This document shows positions 48,201-59,634 of a stretch of 64,000 nucleotides of DNA, piece by piece; position 1 is the first letter of the stretch; every line of letters begins with the position of its first letter. The notes beneath the pieces are model-generated. The model searched no databases, was not told the origin of the DNA, and was given only the letters and a program-made list of their open reading frames with translations. The stretch is from Tamarix chinensis (Eukaryota; Streptophyta; Magnoliopsida; Caryophyllales; Tamaricaceae): positions 13,200,128 to 13,264,127 of the forward strand of contig CM060174.1 of NCBI GenBank assembly GCA_030549775.1, in the 5' to 3' direction. Position numbers and translations under genes: made by a program.

Positions 48201-49245
48201 GGGGAGAGAATAGTAGGGAGAGTTAGGGGCCGAGGAGGTCTTGTTCGGTGGAGGGTGATGTAGGGAAGATGAAAGGTATTAAAGAGAGGGTGCGAGGGAG
48301 CTGTGGAGAATATGGAGGGGCAGAAAAAGAAAGAAAATCGGGGGGGGGGGTGCAAGGGGTGTATATAGGGGGATAAGTTTGGGGGAAGTGGATAAAGGAA
48401 GGTAGAAGATAGGGGAGGGGATGTGGTTGGCTATCGGCTAGTGTGTAGGCCGACGCATCATGCATAGCCAGGGGATAGGGTAGGTTTTTGGCAGGGTTGC
48501 AGGGGTTAGGTGGTGAATGTTAGGGCTATAGAAGGGTAGGGACCCGTGCAGGGTAGTGCCAGCTACATGCCCTAAAAGGAAGTGCCTGCTACACACCTTA
48601 CAGGTTAGGATGAGGGGAAGCTAAGGAGAGAAAGAGATTCATGGTTGTGAAGCAGCCATGCACGATATACTGGTTAGGGAGAAGGTTGAAGATGGGGGAA
48701 GGGGAAGAAAGGGAAAGGGAAAAGGAAAGGGAGAAAAGGGGAAAAGAAGGTTGCGAATGGAGCTGGGCCACACGAGGAAAAAAAAAGAAAGTGGGCCAGA
48801 GGAGAAGGAAATAAGAGGAAGGGGAGAGGGAGTCTGGGTCATGTTGGGCAAGGCCCAATCCAGCAAGGGGGGAAAAGGAAAAAAAAAGAAGAAAGGGGAG
48901 AAAGAAAAAAGGAAAGGAAGAAAAGGGAAAAGGAAAAAAAGTGAGGTGGTGGGGGTGTTTGGGGATTTTTTTTGAAATTTTTTGAATAATAAAATTAGTA
49001 ATAATAAATAAATATTTTTTTTATTAATTTAGAAATTATTATTATAATTTACTTAAAATTTATTTTAGTTTAGTAATTTATACTAGCCTCCACTAATTTG
49101 ATCCCTACATTATTTTCCTCCTTTTAGCTTTAATTATTTTTATTATAATATCATTATTTTATTAAATATGGTATATTTAATTAAATCTCACCTATTATTT
49201 TTTATTCTATTTTAATTCCTAAATTAGAGTTTTTATGGTATTACA
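45242..49245 (-). mobile_element. antisense 4.0-kb solo LTR nested in the giant LTR
   Basis: On the minus strand it starts TGTAATACC at 49245 and ends GGGGATGTTATA at 45242. The flanks are TATTC (45237-45241) and CATTC (49246-49250), a 4-of-5 duplication. The outer LTR's pyrimidine-rich tract resumes on the right. Its own purine-rich block (48640-48960 on plus) is the reverse of the C/T-rich tract, and an (AGT)n run lies at 47727-47750. No coding region is present. Confidence 0.8.
45860..46440 (-). repeat. higher-order array of GATCCACCGG...AATAGTGG units, reverse strand
   Basis: On the plus strand the units read CCACTATTNTNGCCGGTGGATC. At least seven occur in three blocks. Each block is separated by TTCCACTATAAGTAATTAAT and TTTATTGAGCTCGGGA phrases, giving a period of about 240-250 bp. 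Confidence 0.85.
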
Positions 49246-49263
49246 CATTCGCACACCCATGTC

Positions 49264-49302
<39 letters not shown>

Positions 49303-49303
49303 T
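49264..49303 (+). repeat. (TA)n(CA)n microsatellite
   Basis: About 18 bases of TA followed by about 22 bases of CA, in the outer LTR immediately after the nested insertion. Confidence 0.9.
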
Positions 49304-50929
49304 TCATTATCCTTCCTTCTTCTTTTGTTTTGCCTTACTTTCTACCCATTTTGTGTCCAAAACACACTGCCCGAGCTCCCTTTTCCTTTCTTCTTCTTCT
49401 TCTCTTCTTTTCTTCCTCTTCTCTGTCCTATTTTGCTTACTGAACCACCTCCATCACCACTGTGCGCTGCCACACACCACCCAATGCTGGTGGACTGACC
49501 ACCAAGGGTCACCCCATCCTCCCCATCACCGTCATCGGCCATTGACATCGACCACTACCACTTTTTCCCTCTTCTTCCTTGTATCTATCATGTTCTTTTA
49601 TAAAACACACGGCCTGCACATGGCTAGAAGGTCAGACGTCCAACACTAAAATTTCTTATAGAATACCCATATCACTTCGCACAACCTGGTCGTGCATGAT
49701 TCCAAGTCTCAACCAAGGTGTGCACTAGTTGTAGCACAATCGTGAAGCTGCCCATTTCAACCATGAAACCATTTTCTCACCTCCCCAAACCTTATCCAAA
49801 CACCACCAAATTTTCACTATAGCTCCACTATACATCCACATAATTCAAGCTTCCATTTAACTATGGTTATTTCTATTTTTACCCTCCTTTAACTTAAATT
49901 TTCCCTTAGTCATATTCTTCAAACCTAACCGCGTATTATATCATTTTTCATAGGCAATATTTCGATGATCTCGAAGGAGGAGGTATAGAATTTACATGCT
50001 TAGAACCTAGTGTCTTAGTTGGTAAGGATACTAAATGATGTTTTAAGGTTTTTGTGCTAATTTCTTATATGTATATATTTATTTTTGTGATATTGTTGTT
50101 ATATGATTTAGTGTATGTTGTTGATGATATTTTTTTATTATATGGAATATGTGTTTGAAAGAAACTAAGAATGGGTAAGAGGTTATTAGGATAATGACGT
50201 ATTTGTGAGGAATATATGTTATGGCATAAAAGATAGGCCAAATAAGCTATGATAAGTGAAAATAAGCATATCTATGAGGTTTGATGGTAAATGGTGAATT
50301 TCAAAAAATAATGGTTGTGGAAGATACAAGATTTTATAAAATAAAGGTTATTGGTTATCCTTAAAGGCATTTTGGTCATTATAGGATAATAAGGAAATTT
50401 TGTTATTATAATGTGTTTGTCTTAAGTCCTTCAAAATGAGATTATGATCTAATTAGGGCATAATGTCCTAAAATGATAATCTTAACATTTCATGTGTGAA
50501 ACCCTAGATTTAATCCAAAATTTTAGATATATTGCTAATGTTGGCATTATAGGGATGTATATTGAATGTGGTATTCATATGAGTCTTATGGAAATAATCA
50601 TGACTATCTATGAAATTAGAGTTTCAGTAATTATATAAGTAGTACCTTAGGATAAGATTATTGTTATATGTGTACAACATGGGAGTTTGACCATAAATTA
50701 TGGTACGATAATAACGATGATATTTGAGAATGATATATTATAATTTGTGGTTGAATAATCAATATGAGGGAGTGATGCTAGAAGTGTGGAATTAGGGTTT
50801 GAGGAGATTAAGGACCTTGACCTACGTGATGTATCTATATGCTTTAATGTGTTTGATGCCTATTAATCAATCATAAATAAGATACTAATCATTTAAAGTG
50901 AAAAAGTATATAAGTAGGGCCAAAGTGAT

Positions 50930-51350
50930 GTTTTATATCTATTCTATTGAATAAAATAGTGGCTCGGGAGCATTTTACTCCTAGAAGATGATGTTTTTAA
51001 ATATCCTTTCCACCTAAAATAATTGTGGCTTGGGAGCATTTTGTCCCAATAAGGTGTTTCAGTTCATTCCACCGAATCAAGAATAGTGGGCACCCTGCTC
51101 ATCTTGAATGAAAATATAATAGTATGACCTATGGATAAGACATTAATGATTTAAAGTGGAATAGTACGTGAGTCAGAACCAAGGTGTTGTTTTTATAACC
51201 ATTCCGCAGGAGATAATAGTGGCTCAGGAGCATTTTTCCCTAAGAAGGTGATATTTTTATATCCATTCCATCGGATGATAATAGTGGCTCGGGTGTGTTA
51301 TCCTTGAGATGGTGCTTCAAGTTAATCTATCGGTTTAAGAATAATGGGGT
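50930..51350 (+). repeat. degenerate GATCCACCGG...AATAGTGG units in the outer LTR
   Basis: Units are of the form ATTCYAYYGRATNAAATAGTGG followed by CTCGGGAGCATTTTNCYC. The second half (AATAGTGGCTCGGGAGCATTTT) is better kept than the first. Two blocks open with TTTAAAGTGAAA or TTTAAAGTGGAA. Confidence 0.75.
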
Positions 51351-51989
51351 TTTTGAACTTAACATATATAAAAGAATGAAAATGGTTATATCTAATAACG
51401 AGGACTGGATCATTATTTATCTTATAATATGTTTCATTTATTTGAATGTGTGCTTAACACCTGTTATGAATGCATGTGTTATTTTTAACCCTAATTCGTT
51501 AGTATTGTTTCCTTACTCAATACGTAGCATATTGACCACCTTTTTTTTATTAGTACTACTCATTCCCACAAGTAAGAGACCTTGATTTTTGTGTGCAGGT
51601 CTTGGAAGATCCTCTAGATGACTATGTTACCTATGATGCACTATGTGGGGATCAATTATCTTATATGTACTTGGTGTTTAGGTGAAAAGTAATAGTATCC
51701 ATTGATGTATTTATCCAGATATCTTTTTGAACTCTTGATCCATAGTATCCCTTACTTTGTATTTTGTTTATTTTAACTCGAAGTTAATCTCCAAATTCAT
51801 ATTGTATTATAAATGTTTCTTTCGTTTCTACATTCCTTATTTTACTATGAATGATTTTATCCTTGTGGTTGCTATAATAATGGTTAGGTAAACTAGACTT
51901 ATGTTAATTATGGTGTTAACCCCAATACTTTACTTATATGCTTCCACAGTAAAATAATTTTTTTCAGTAATAAAAATCGGGGTGTTACA

Positions 51990-54550
51990 CACACCCTATC
52001 CTATCAGCCAACCAAGTGGTGAAAATATCTCAAGTTTACTTCTTAAATTTCCCTCATAGTCATTATCATCATCATGATCATTACGCTTTTTGCAATTGAA
52101 TTTTGTGTCAATGTCATCCATATATCTTGAGCAAAAAGTTAAACATTCATCTACAAGGTAACCTTCGGCAATACAAGTGTGCTCTATTGTGAATATACTT
52201 CTTTAAGGTATACAAGTACCTAATAACAAATATTTTTCACCATAAATAATTTCAATTACATCATAAAAGGAAAAAAATGCACATTTTTTATGTGTACCTT
52301 TTAATGGGATACATCCATCAATATCTAACTGGTCCTGCAATATTTGCCTCTACTGCCAAGTGTACTACTAGATGAACCTTGCCATCAAAGAATGTAAGAG
52401 GGAAAACCATCTCAAGCTTACATAACGTGTAAAGGATGTGTATTTCAAGGATATCAAGATCTTCTAGACATATATTTTTAAATCAAAAATTATGAAAGAA
52501 TAGACTTAGCTCAATTAAAGGTTCACATAAATGTTTTGGTAATAAACCATGGATTGTAATAGGAAGAAGCTACTCAATAAAAACATGATGGGCATGGATT
52601 TTCATGCATGAAATATTTCTCCCACACATCTTGAAATGTTGGAAAAATATCCATATGGATATTTTAAGTTAGCAGATATCTCACAAACTACAGCTTTAGC
52701 ATTGGCATTCAAAGTATTGCATGCTATTGGAACATGCACATTATCCCCATCTAAGATAGGGTGTAACTCATCCCTAATACCTATGTTCACCAAGTCAATT
52801 AGAGGCCTTTATAGTATCCGTTGTTTTTATCTTTGGTGTTCATTGTAGTACCCAAAATATTATTAGAAACATTATTTTCACTCTGCATAACATCCAAGTT
52901 ATGTCGAATTGTTAACTTTTCCAATAAGGCAACTTAAAAAATATGTGTTTCTTTTTCCAACCATACAAACTATTAGAGGCATCAAATTTTCTCTATTTTC
53001 CACAACATATCTTACCAAGTGTTTCATATCAGAATTAGTTATAGTGTGCAAGTACATCATCACTAATCAAACAAGTCGATGCACTACCTTTTTCTTTTGT
53101 CTTATATAAAGAATTAAAATCATTTATCCACCTATGATTAAGTGGAAACCAATGACGATGTCCTATGTGACCACCCTTATTCATTAGTGAAGTGCATCTT
53201 GTCTTTATATGGCAACAACGACAAATAAAGTGACCTATTGTTGACAAACTAGACAATTCAACATATACTGGAAAGTTATTGATGGTCCACAATACAATTG
53301 CATGCATCACAAAATTTGTCTTATAGTGAACATCATATGTTTCAAAACCTATCTCCAAATTTCCTTCAAATATTCAATAAGTGGTTGAAGGTACACATCT
53401 ATATCTCTTCTGGGAGACGAAAGTCATAGTATGAGTAGATTTAGGATGAATGAATGAGATTTCATACATATCCAAAGAGGAAGATCATAAGGAATAAGAA
53501 CAAGTGGGAAAATATTGTATTCTGAGTCTTTAAAAGGTTGAAATCCATCACATGCTAATCTAAGTCTAACATTTCATACATCATCAGAAAATGAATTGTA
53601 CTCTTAAGTGATTCTTAAGAAAATGAATCAGCAAGATGCCTCATTATTCAATCTTCTACCCTCTCTTCTTTGTGCCACTACATATCTTTTTCCATCATTA
53701 TTGACATATATAACCTTTGTAACTAGTAATTTAGTGGAAAATATTGAAGAACATTATGAGGTACTTTTTTTCCCTTATAAGAGACTTTATCATCTGTATT
53801 CCACCTTGATAGACCACAAGTAGGGCACTCATTCAAAAGCTTATTCTCTCACCAATAAAGGATACAATCATCATTATATGCATCAATCTTAACATAGTCA
53901 AGGCCCAAGTCTGCAGTGATTTTCTTAGCCTTATAATATGAATCAGGAAATGATGTTCCCCAAACTTGAGCATGTAACTTATGTAAGCTATCAAAAGAAG
54001 AATCACTCCAATTATTAAGAACCTTCAAGTGCAACAACTTCACAACATATGATAACTTTGACATTGTTATTCTATTTGTTTTCAATGGCTTTTAATATTC
54101 TTTCAAGAGCTAATAGAATTTTGTTGTGTCATCATTAGGTTCTTCAGACATGTCATGCTCATTATAAATGTGAGTACCATCCACCAATTTGAATCCACCA
54201 ACATCACAAGAATCTTCTAACATGTTAACTTCACTATCAACATTATTATGTTCATCCTCATTTACCAAACCGCCACTACTATCACTATCCAAATTTTTGG
54301 TTGCTTCACCATGGAACTCCCAAACAATATAGTTCTCATATATTCCCCACTTAAGCAAATCAAATCTCACTTCACTTTATTTCTTAAAGATTAAATTGTG
54401 ACAGCTATCACAAGGACATCAAATTGTGATAGTATCTTTATCCTCATTTCTAATGTTACATAGAGAAAAATTCAAAAAATCATTAACACCATCTACATAT
54501 TTGCGACATGAACGATTATTTATTTTTATCCATTCCTTGTTCAAATCCAT
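51990..54550 (-). pseudogene. CACTA transposase N-terminal and central part (Transpos_assoc, TNP2, DUF4218-like)
   Basis: The start at 54550 reads MDLNKEWIKINNRSCRKY, then CPCDSCHNL and YIVWEFHGEATK (Transpos_assoc-type domain). From 54060 come LHLKVLNNWSDSSFDSLHKL, PDSYYKAKKITADLGLDYVK and NDDCILYW. TNP2 pieces at 53820-53035 include CPTCGLSRWNTDDK and MGHR-like GHRHWFPLNHRW. DUF4218-like pieces are IGIRDELHPIL and PYGYFSNISRC (52793-52602). From about 52200 to 51990 comes GYLVDECLTFCSRYMDDIDT. Several stops and frame changes are present. At 51990 the frame runs straight into the inserted LTR. Confidence 0.85.
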
Positions 54551-55158
54551 TACCTATTTTTAAATAATAATAGAGTTAATAAGAATGCCTAATAATATGC
54601 AACAATTTCATATATGCTCCCAAGAAACATTTTAAAAATACTAAACCTACTTCGAATAGGGGATAATCAGGAAATCATAATAGTATAATCAAATATCATA
54701 GTAGTTGATAAAAAAAATAAACAAAAAGGTGTAGGATGAGCAAAAATGTCTTATTCACATTTGATAAACAAAATAAACAATAGATTACTATTCGATAATA
54801 CCATTTAATATGTACCTGATCACCAAAAAAAGATGGCACTTCCACTGTAGGATGACCAAAGCTAACTATTTGAATCAATGAATCTGTAGAAAATAAATAA
54901 GTTCAAAAAATTAACTATTTTTAGTTTGATTTCAATGAATTCCGGAGGCAAACAACACCTTTAATTAATGAGGGAAGAGAGGGCCTCCATTCTCCCTTTG
55001 ATAATCCCCAAGACAAGAAACATAGGGATTAATTTATTCAATTAGCAATTCTTTGAAACATTAAAGCTGATAAATAATTAAATATTCATCAACCACAGAG
55101 TAAGGACACTTTATCCATGATTATTAAATTATAATAAGAGATTAACTATACTAGTCTA
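54551..55158. other. CACTA 5' region left of the copia insertion
   Basis: A+T-rich sequence upstream (minus strand) of the transposase start at 54550. It probably contains 5' UTR and introns. No coding signal is seen. Confidence 0.4.
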
Positions 55159-55622
55159 TGTTGGATTATTATCCAACGTTGGGCTTGCATGCGAACGATA
55201 CGAATTGGACGTTGTCGTATCGGTTAAGCCTAAATAAACGTGATCGAATTAGGTTTAATTAAGTTGGGCCTAATGTATCTGATTGAATGTGGAACCATAT
55301 GTGTAGAGACTGTGGGAGTCCTAGATCATTGATGGACCGAACTAGGATGACCCGATAGATAACAGGTTTGTTATATATATATGTGTGTGGTTATGGTCCC
55401 TAGGTCATACGTACTTCGCTCCAATTGGTTCCCATCAGTCATTGGCAAGTAGCGGGCACGTGCGTGATCTAGAAGACTATAAAACCGACCGTTAGGGTTT
55501 CACATCAGATTCGACGGTACCCGATAAATCTTTTATTATTATGGATTCAGGTTCGCTTCCGACTTAATTATATTGATTAATCTTAATGAATTAACATGCG
55601 ATCCTATAATTAATTTCTATCA
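55159..55622 (+). repeat. copia 5' LTR
   Basis: The first 19 bases form a perfect hairpin (GTTGGAT...ATCCAAC). A TATA-like CTATAAAACCG lies at about 55478-55488. Confidence 0.95.
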
Positions 55623-55624
55623 AT

Positions 55625-55636
55625 TGGTATCAGAGC
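55625..55636 (+). other. copia primer-binding site
   Basis: TGGTATCAGAGC, 2 bp after the LTR, complementary to the 3' end of plant initiator Met tRNA. Confidence 0.95.
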
Positions 55637-55809
55637 CTGCATGCTTGATTCATTGAGATATATTTTTTTTAATTCATATTCGGTTTATTTTTTTTGTTGA
55701 TGCCCCGTTTTGGTTCCATATCAAATTTCCTCCGTTCAAATCTGTATCCATGGATTGATATACTTGCCCTGTATATGAGTATTAATATTTGCCCTTAATC
55801 ACCCTTTTG

Positions 55810-56125
55810 TTTTGGTGGCCATTAACAAAAAAAAGGGTTAAACGAGGCATGCGGAAGATGCATGCCTCGCATCTCTTTTTTTTTCCTTCTTTCTATCGAT
55901 AGGTTTAGGCATTTGGCTTAGTCATCAACAAAAAAAGGGGGTTAAACGAGGCCTGCGGCAGATGCATGCCTTGCATCTCTTTTTTTCCTTCTTTCTATCG
56001 ATAGGTTTAAGGATGGCCCAGCTATTATCAGCAAAAAAAAAAAGGTAGGGCTACGGCGGCAGATGCTGCTCGCATATTTTTTGTTTCTTTTGTGTCGATA
56101 GGATGACTCGGCAAAAAAAAAGGAG
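55810..56125 (+). repeat. tandem repeats of about 90-100 bp in the copia leader
   Basis: Three units plus a partial one each start with an A-run and GGGTTAAACGAGGC (reduced to GGTAGGGCTACGGC in the third). They continue GCGGMAGATGCATGCC and CGCATCTC, then a T/C run, and end TCTATCGATAGGTTTA. Each contains palindromic ATGCAT and ATCGAT. Confidence 0.85.
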
Positions 56126-57184
56126 GTCAGTCACACGGCAGGCCGGCAGGGAGGAAGATCGTTCGAATGTGTGCGTTGGCCGTTGTGACCTGGCCAGCGT
56201 GGAATGCACCAGGCTACAAATTTTTTCTTTCGGTCAGCTGGCTCAATTGGTAGCTGTGAATTGCGGGCCGAGCGAAGGATTGGGTGGGCTGTTGGGTCAT
56301 TGACGAGTTTGGCCCAACAGCTCACACATATATATATTTAGTTATTTTTATTTTTTTTGGGCTGATAAATCCTTAAGTTGGGCCGGTCTAGTTTTGGGCC
56401 TATGGTTATTTTTTTATATTTTGTGGTCCAATTTTCCTTTTTCACTATTTGGACTTATAGTTTGGGCCTTATATTTATTGTGTATTATTATATTAAAATA
56501 ATAATAATACATAATTGACTTAATTTTTTTAATTGGATATCAAGTTTATTTTCTTTTATTCCAATTAAAATTTCATATGGACCTATTTATATGCGTTACG
56601 TGAAATTTATGCAAATAAAGCTAGATTTGATATTGCTATATATATATATATATATATATTAAATCTAAATAAGGTTGGTCCGAATATTATAGGTCCAAAT
56701 TTATGAAATAAAATTAAGGGATCAATTTATTTAAATGATTGGTTGTCTAATATTAATAGATAAGCTAGTTGAAATAATATGTCGCCAAAGTGACCTTTTC
56801 TATGAAAATTGGTTTATCGAACATATTAGATGTTTGTGCATATATCTATTCGTGCGGTTATTCAGTCGGCCCAAAGGAAGACAAATATCTGGCAGATTTT
56901 CATATGCACGTGCGATAATAAATATGTGACGATTATTTGGTTGCCATGTGGATAATAAGTCAATCCAAAGAGGGCTTATTATCTGACAGACCTTATTGTG
57001 AGTATTTGATTATTGCAACAGGAACACCACTTGCAGTTAATATTATTGTCCAAAGACTTGATATTAATGTTGCGCCGGTTTCTTGTGATGGGATCACCAA
57101 TATTTAAATTCATTGATTATTTTATTATGTGAATTATTTTTGTGAGCATGAATATTTATTTATGTTTATGTTTTCTATACAACC
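56126..57184 (+). other. copia leader between repeats and gag
   Basis: Over 1 kb of non-coding leader. It is GC-richer to 56330, then A+T-rich with a (TA)n run at about 56638-56660. Short frames here are not supported. Confidence 0.5.
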
Positions 57185-57964
57185 ATGTCTGCTACTACTA
57201 TATCTGCTAACTTAAGCTCTATTCCCATGCTAAACGGGAATAACTTTAAGGAATGGAAGGACAATGTTATCATTGTCCTTGGCTGCATGGATCTGGATCA
57301 TGCACTTAGGCTTCTGAAACCCACTGATCTAACAACTGAAAGTACCTCTGATGATAAGAGGAACTTTGAGAAGTGGGATCGGTCGAATTGCATGAGTCTA
57401 ATGATCATTAAGCGCATCATTCCAGAAACCTTTAGGGGTGGTGTGTCTGAGGACATCATCAATGCCAAGAATTTCCTTGCCGAAATTGAGAAACGTTTTG
57501 CAAAAAACGATAAGGCAGAAACAAGCACTATCTTGCAGCGCTTGATTTCAATGAAGTACAAAGGTAAAGGAAATATAAGGGAGTACATAATGGAAATGTC
57601 CAACATTGCTTTGAAACTGAAAGTACTAAAGCTCGAGTTACCAGATGATTTGCTCGTGCACTTGGTGTTGCTTTCACTTCCTGCACAATTCAGTCAGTTT
57701 AAGGTCAGTTATAACTGCCAAAAGGAGAAATGGGCTCTCAATGAGCTCATTTCTTATTGTGTGCAAGAAGAGGAAAGACTGAAGCATGACAGGATTGAAA
57801 GTGCTCACTTAGCCAGTACCTCTAAGGGCAAGGGTAAGAAAATAAAGGATGAAGCTGCTCCTAAGGGTCCAGTTCAAAAGAAACAGCAGAAGGAAAATGA
57901 TAGCTGCTTCTTTTGCAACAAAACTAGACATGTAAAGAAGGATTGTCCTAAATACCACGCTTAG
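57185..57964 (+). CDS. gag: copia Gag (UBN2-type) with CCHC knuckle
   Basis: A 259-residue open frame. The N-terminus has IPMLNGNNFKEWKDNV, the usual DUF4219-like start of copia Gag. The central UBN2 region (about residues 80-195) includes LVLLSLPAQFSQFKVSYNC. The C-terminus has a Lys-rich stretch and one zinc knuckle, CFFCNKTRHVKKDC, which keeps the C-C-H-C ligands but has Arg where Gly usually precedes the His. In intact elements Gag forms virus-like particles and binds the RNA. Copia Gag is normally the front of a single gag-pol polyprotein; here the frame ends at TAG 57962-57964, and the same frame then continues with protease, so the stop is a lesion. Confidence 0.85.
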   Translation: MSATTISANLSSIPMLNGNNFKEWKDNVIIVLGCMDLDHALRLLKPTDLTTESTSDDKRNFEKWDRSNCMSLMIIKRIIPETFRGGVSEDIINAKNFLAEIEKRFAKNDKAETSTILQRLISMKYKGKGNIREYIMEMSNIALKLKVLKLELPDDLLVHLVLLSLPAQFSQFKVSYNCQKEKWALNELISYCVQEEERLKHDRIESAHLASTSKGKGKKIKDEAAPKGPVQKKQQKENDSCFFCNKTRHVKKDCPKYHA

Positions 57965-59634
57965 CGTGCAAAGAAAGGTACAATTCTTACTTTGGTTTGT
58001 TCTGAGATTAATTTAGCCTCAGTACCTAGAAGCACTTGGTGGTTAGATTCTGGAGCTACTACTCACATAAATGTTTCTATGTAGGGTTGCCTTCACTGCC
58101 GAAAGCCAAGTGATGGCGAAATATACATCTATGTGGGAGATGGCAAGGCAGCACCAGTTGAAGTGATTGGCACCTTTAGGTTATTATTAGAAACTGATTT
58201 CTATTTGGATCTGAAAGACACTTTCGTTGTACCGTCTTTTAGACGGAATTTGGTTTCCATTTTCTTATTGGATAAGTCTGGTTATTTTTGTTCATTTGAA
58301 AATAATAAATTTAGTCTTTCATTAAATTCAACTATGATTGGCACTGGTTCATTGTGCGCTTACGATAACCTATATATGCTTGACATCATCACTTCATATC
58401 ATGAAACCCTGCACGTGGAATCATGTGGTACCAAACGCAAATTAAATAAGGAAAATTCAGCGTCATTATGACATAAGCGCTTAGGTCATATCTCAAAAGC
58501 TAGAATTGAGAGGCTTGTGTCTGATGGTATACTTAATTCCCTTGAGTTTGCGGACTTAAACAATTGCATCAATTGTGCCAAGGTAAAACAGACCAAAACT
58601 AAGAGAACAGGTGCAAATAGATCTTTAGATGTCTTAGAATTGTTTCACACAGATATCTGTGGACCGTTCCCTACGACTTCTTGGAATGGTCAACAGTATT
58701 TCATATCATTCATAGAAGACTAATCACGTTATGGGTACCTGTATCTCATTCATGAGAAATCACAGTCGCTGGACGTGTTCAAATCATTTAAGGTTGAGGT
58801 TGAGAATCAACTCAACAAACGAATTAAGTGTGTTAGATCTGACCGTGATGGTGAGTACTACGACAGATATGACGGTTCAAGTGAACAATGTCCAGGACCA
58901 TTCGTTAAATTCCTAGAGGAGTGCGGTATCGTCCCACAGTCCACCATGCTGGGATCTCCTAACATGAATGGTGTAGCTAAAATACGAAACATAACTCTTA
59001 AGGACATGGTGAGGAGTATGATTAGTCATTCTACCTTACTAGAATCACTCTGGGGAGAAGCACTAAAAACAACAGCTTACATTCTAAACAGAGTACCAAC
59101 TAAAGCAACTACTAAAACACCTTATGAGCTTTGGACAGGCAAAAGGCCTAGTTTAAGGCACTTCCATATTTGGGGATGTCCAGCTGAGGCAAAACCTTAT
59201 AGACCACATGAAAAATCATTGGACTCCAAAATAGTTAGTAGTTACTTTATTGGTTATGCGGATCGATCTAGGGACTATAAGTTTTATAATCCCACACTTA
59301 AGTCAATTTTCGAGACGGGAACTGCCACATTTTTTTAGGATGTTGAGCTTGGGGGAGAAATGAGGTTAGAAACATTGTCTTTGAGGAGGAATTAGTCACT
59401 ATTCCTACTATTATCTCTGACGATGTGCAATTCCCAGCACCTGTCATTGATGAGGAGAAAAATCAAGAACCTCAACAAGACAATGCAGAACAACCACTCA
59501 TTCAAAATAAAGTGATTGTTCCAGAAGGACAAGCTTAACAACCTCAAGAGCTAAGGAGATCCACTAGAGAAAGGAGAAGTGCTATTCCGAATGATTATAT
59601 TGTATTTCTCCTAGAACATGAGGTTGGCATTGGC
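57965..59634 (+). pseudogene. copia protease and integrase, broken
   Basis: The same frame continues after Gag. Protease has WWLDSGATTH with the active-site DSG at 58046-58054. The pre-integrase zone has HKRLGHIS (about 58472) and CINCAKVKQTK (about 58565). The integrase core has ELFHTDICGPF and VRSDRDGEY with both catalytic Asp. The catalytic Glu position in the NGVA-E block reads Lys (58979-58981), so the DDE triad is lost. Stops are at 58082, 58469, 58721 and 59336. A one-base loss near 59351-59356 shifts the frame, and another stop follows at 59536. Confidence 0.9.

Larger units (their letters stand above)
44612..51989 (+). mobile_element. giant solo LTR inserted in the CACTA transposase exon
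   Basis: It starts TATAATACCCC and ends CGGGGTGTTACA, flanked by a perfect 5-bp duplication CACAC (44607-44611 and 51990-51994). The second base of the start has changed (TG to TA). Without the nested element (45242-49250 with duplication) it is about 3.37 kb. It shows the family layout: A+T-rich start, C/T-rich tract (44845-45235 continuing at 49300-49600), an internal AATTAGGGTTT segment (50500-50830), then GATCCACCGG-derived units (50930-51350). Confidence 0.85.

Noticed and set aside
48598..48975. Frames of 75-105 codons on both strands
   Set aside because: Purine-rich tract of the antisense giant LTR; the same argument applies.
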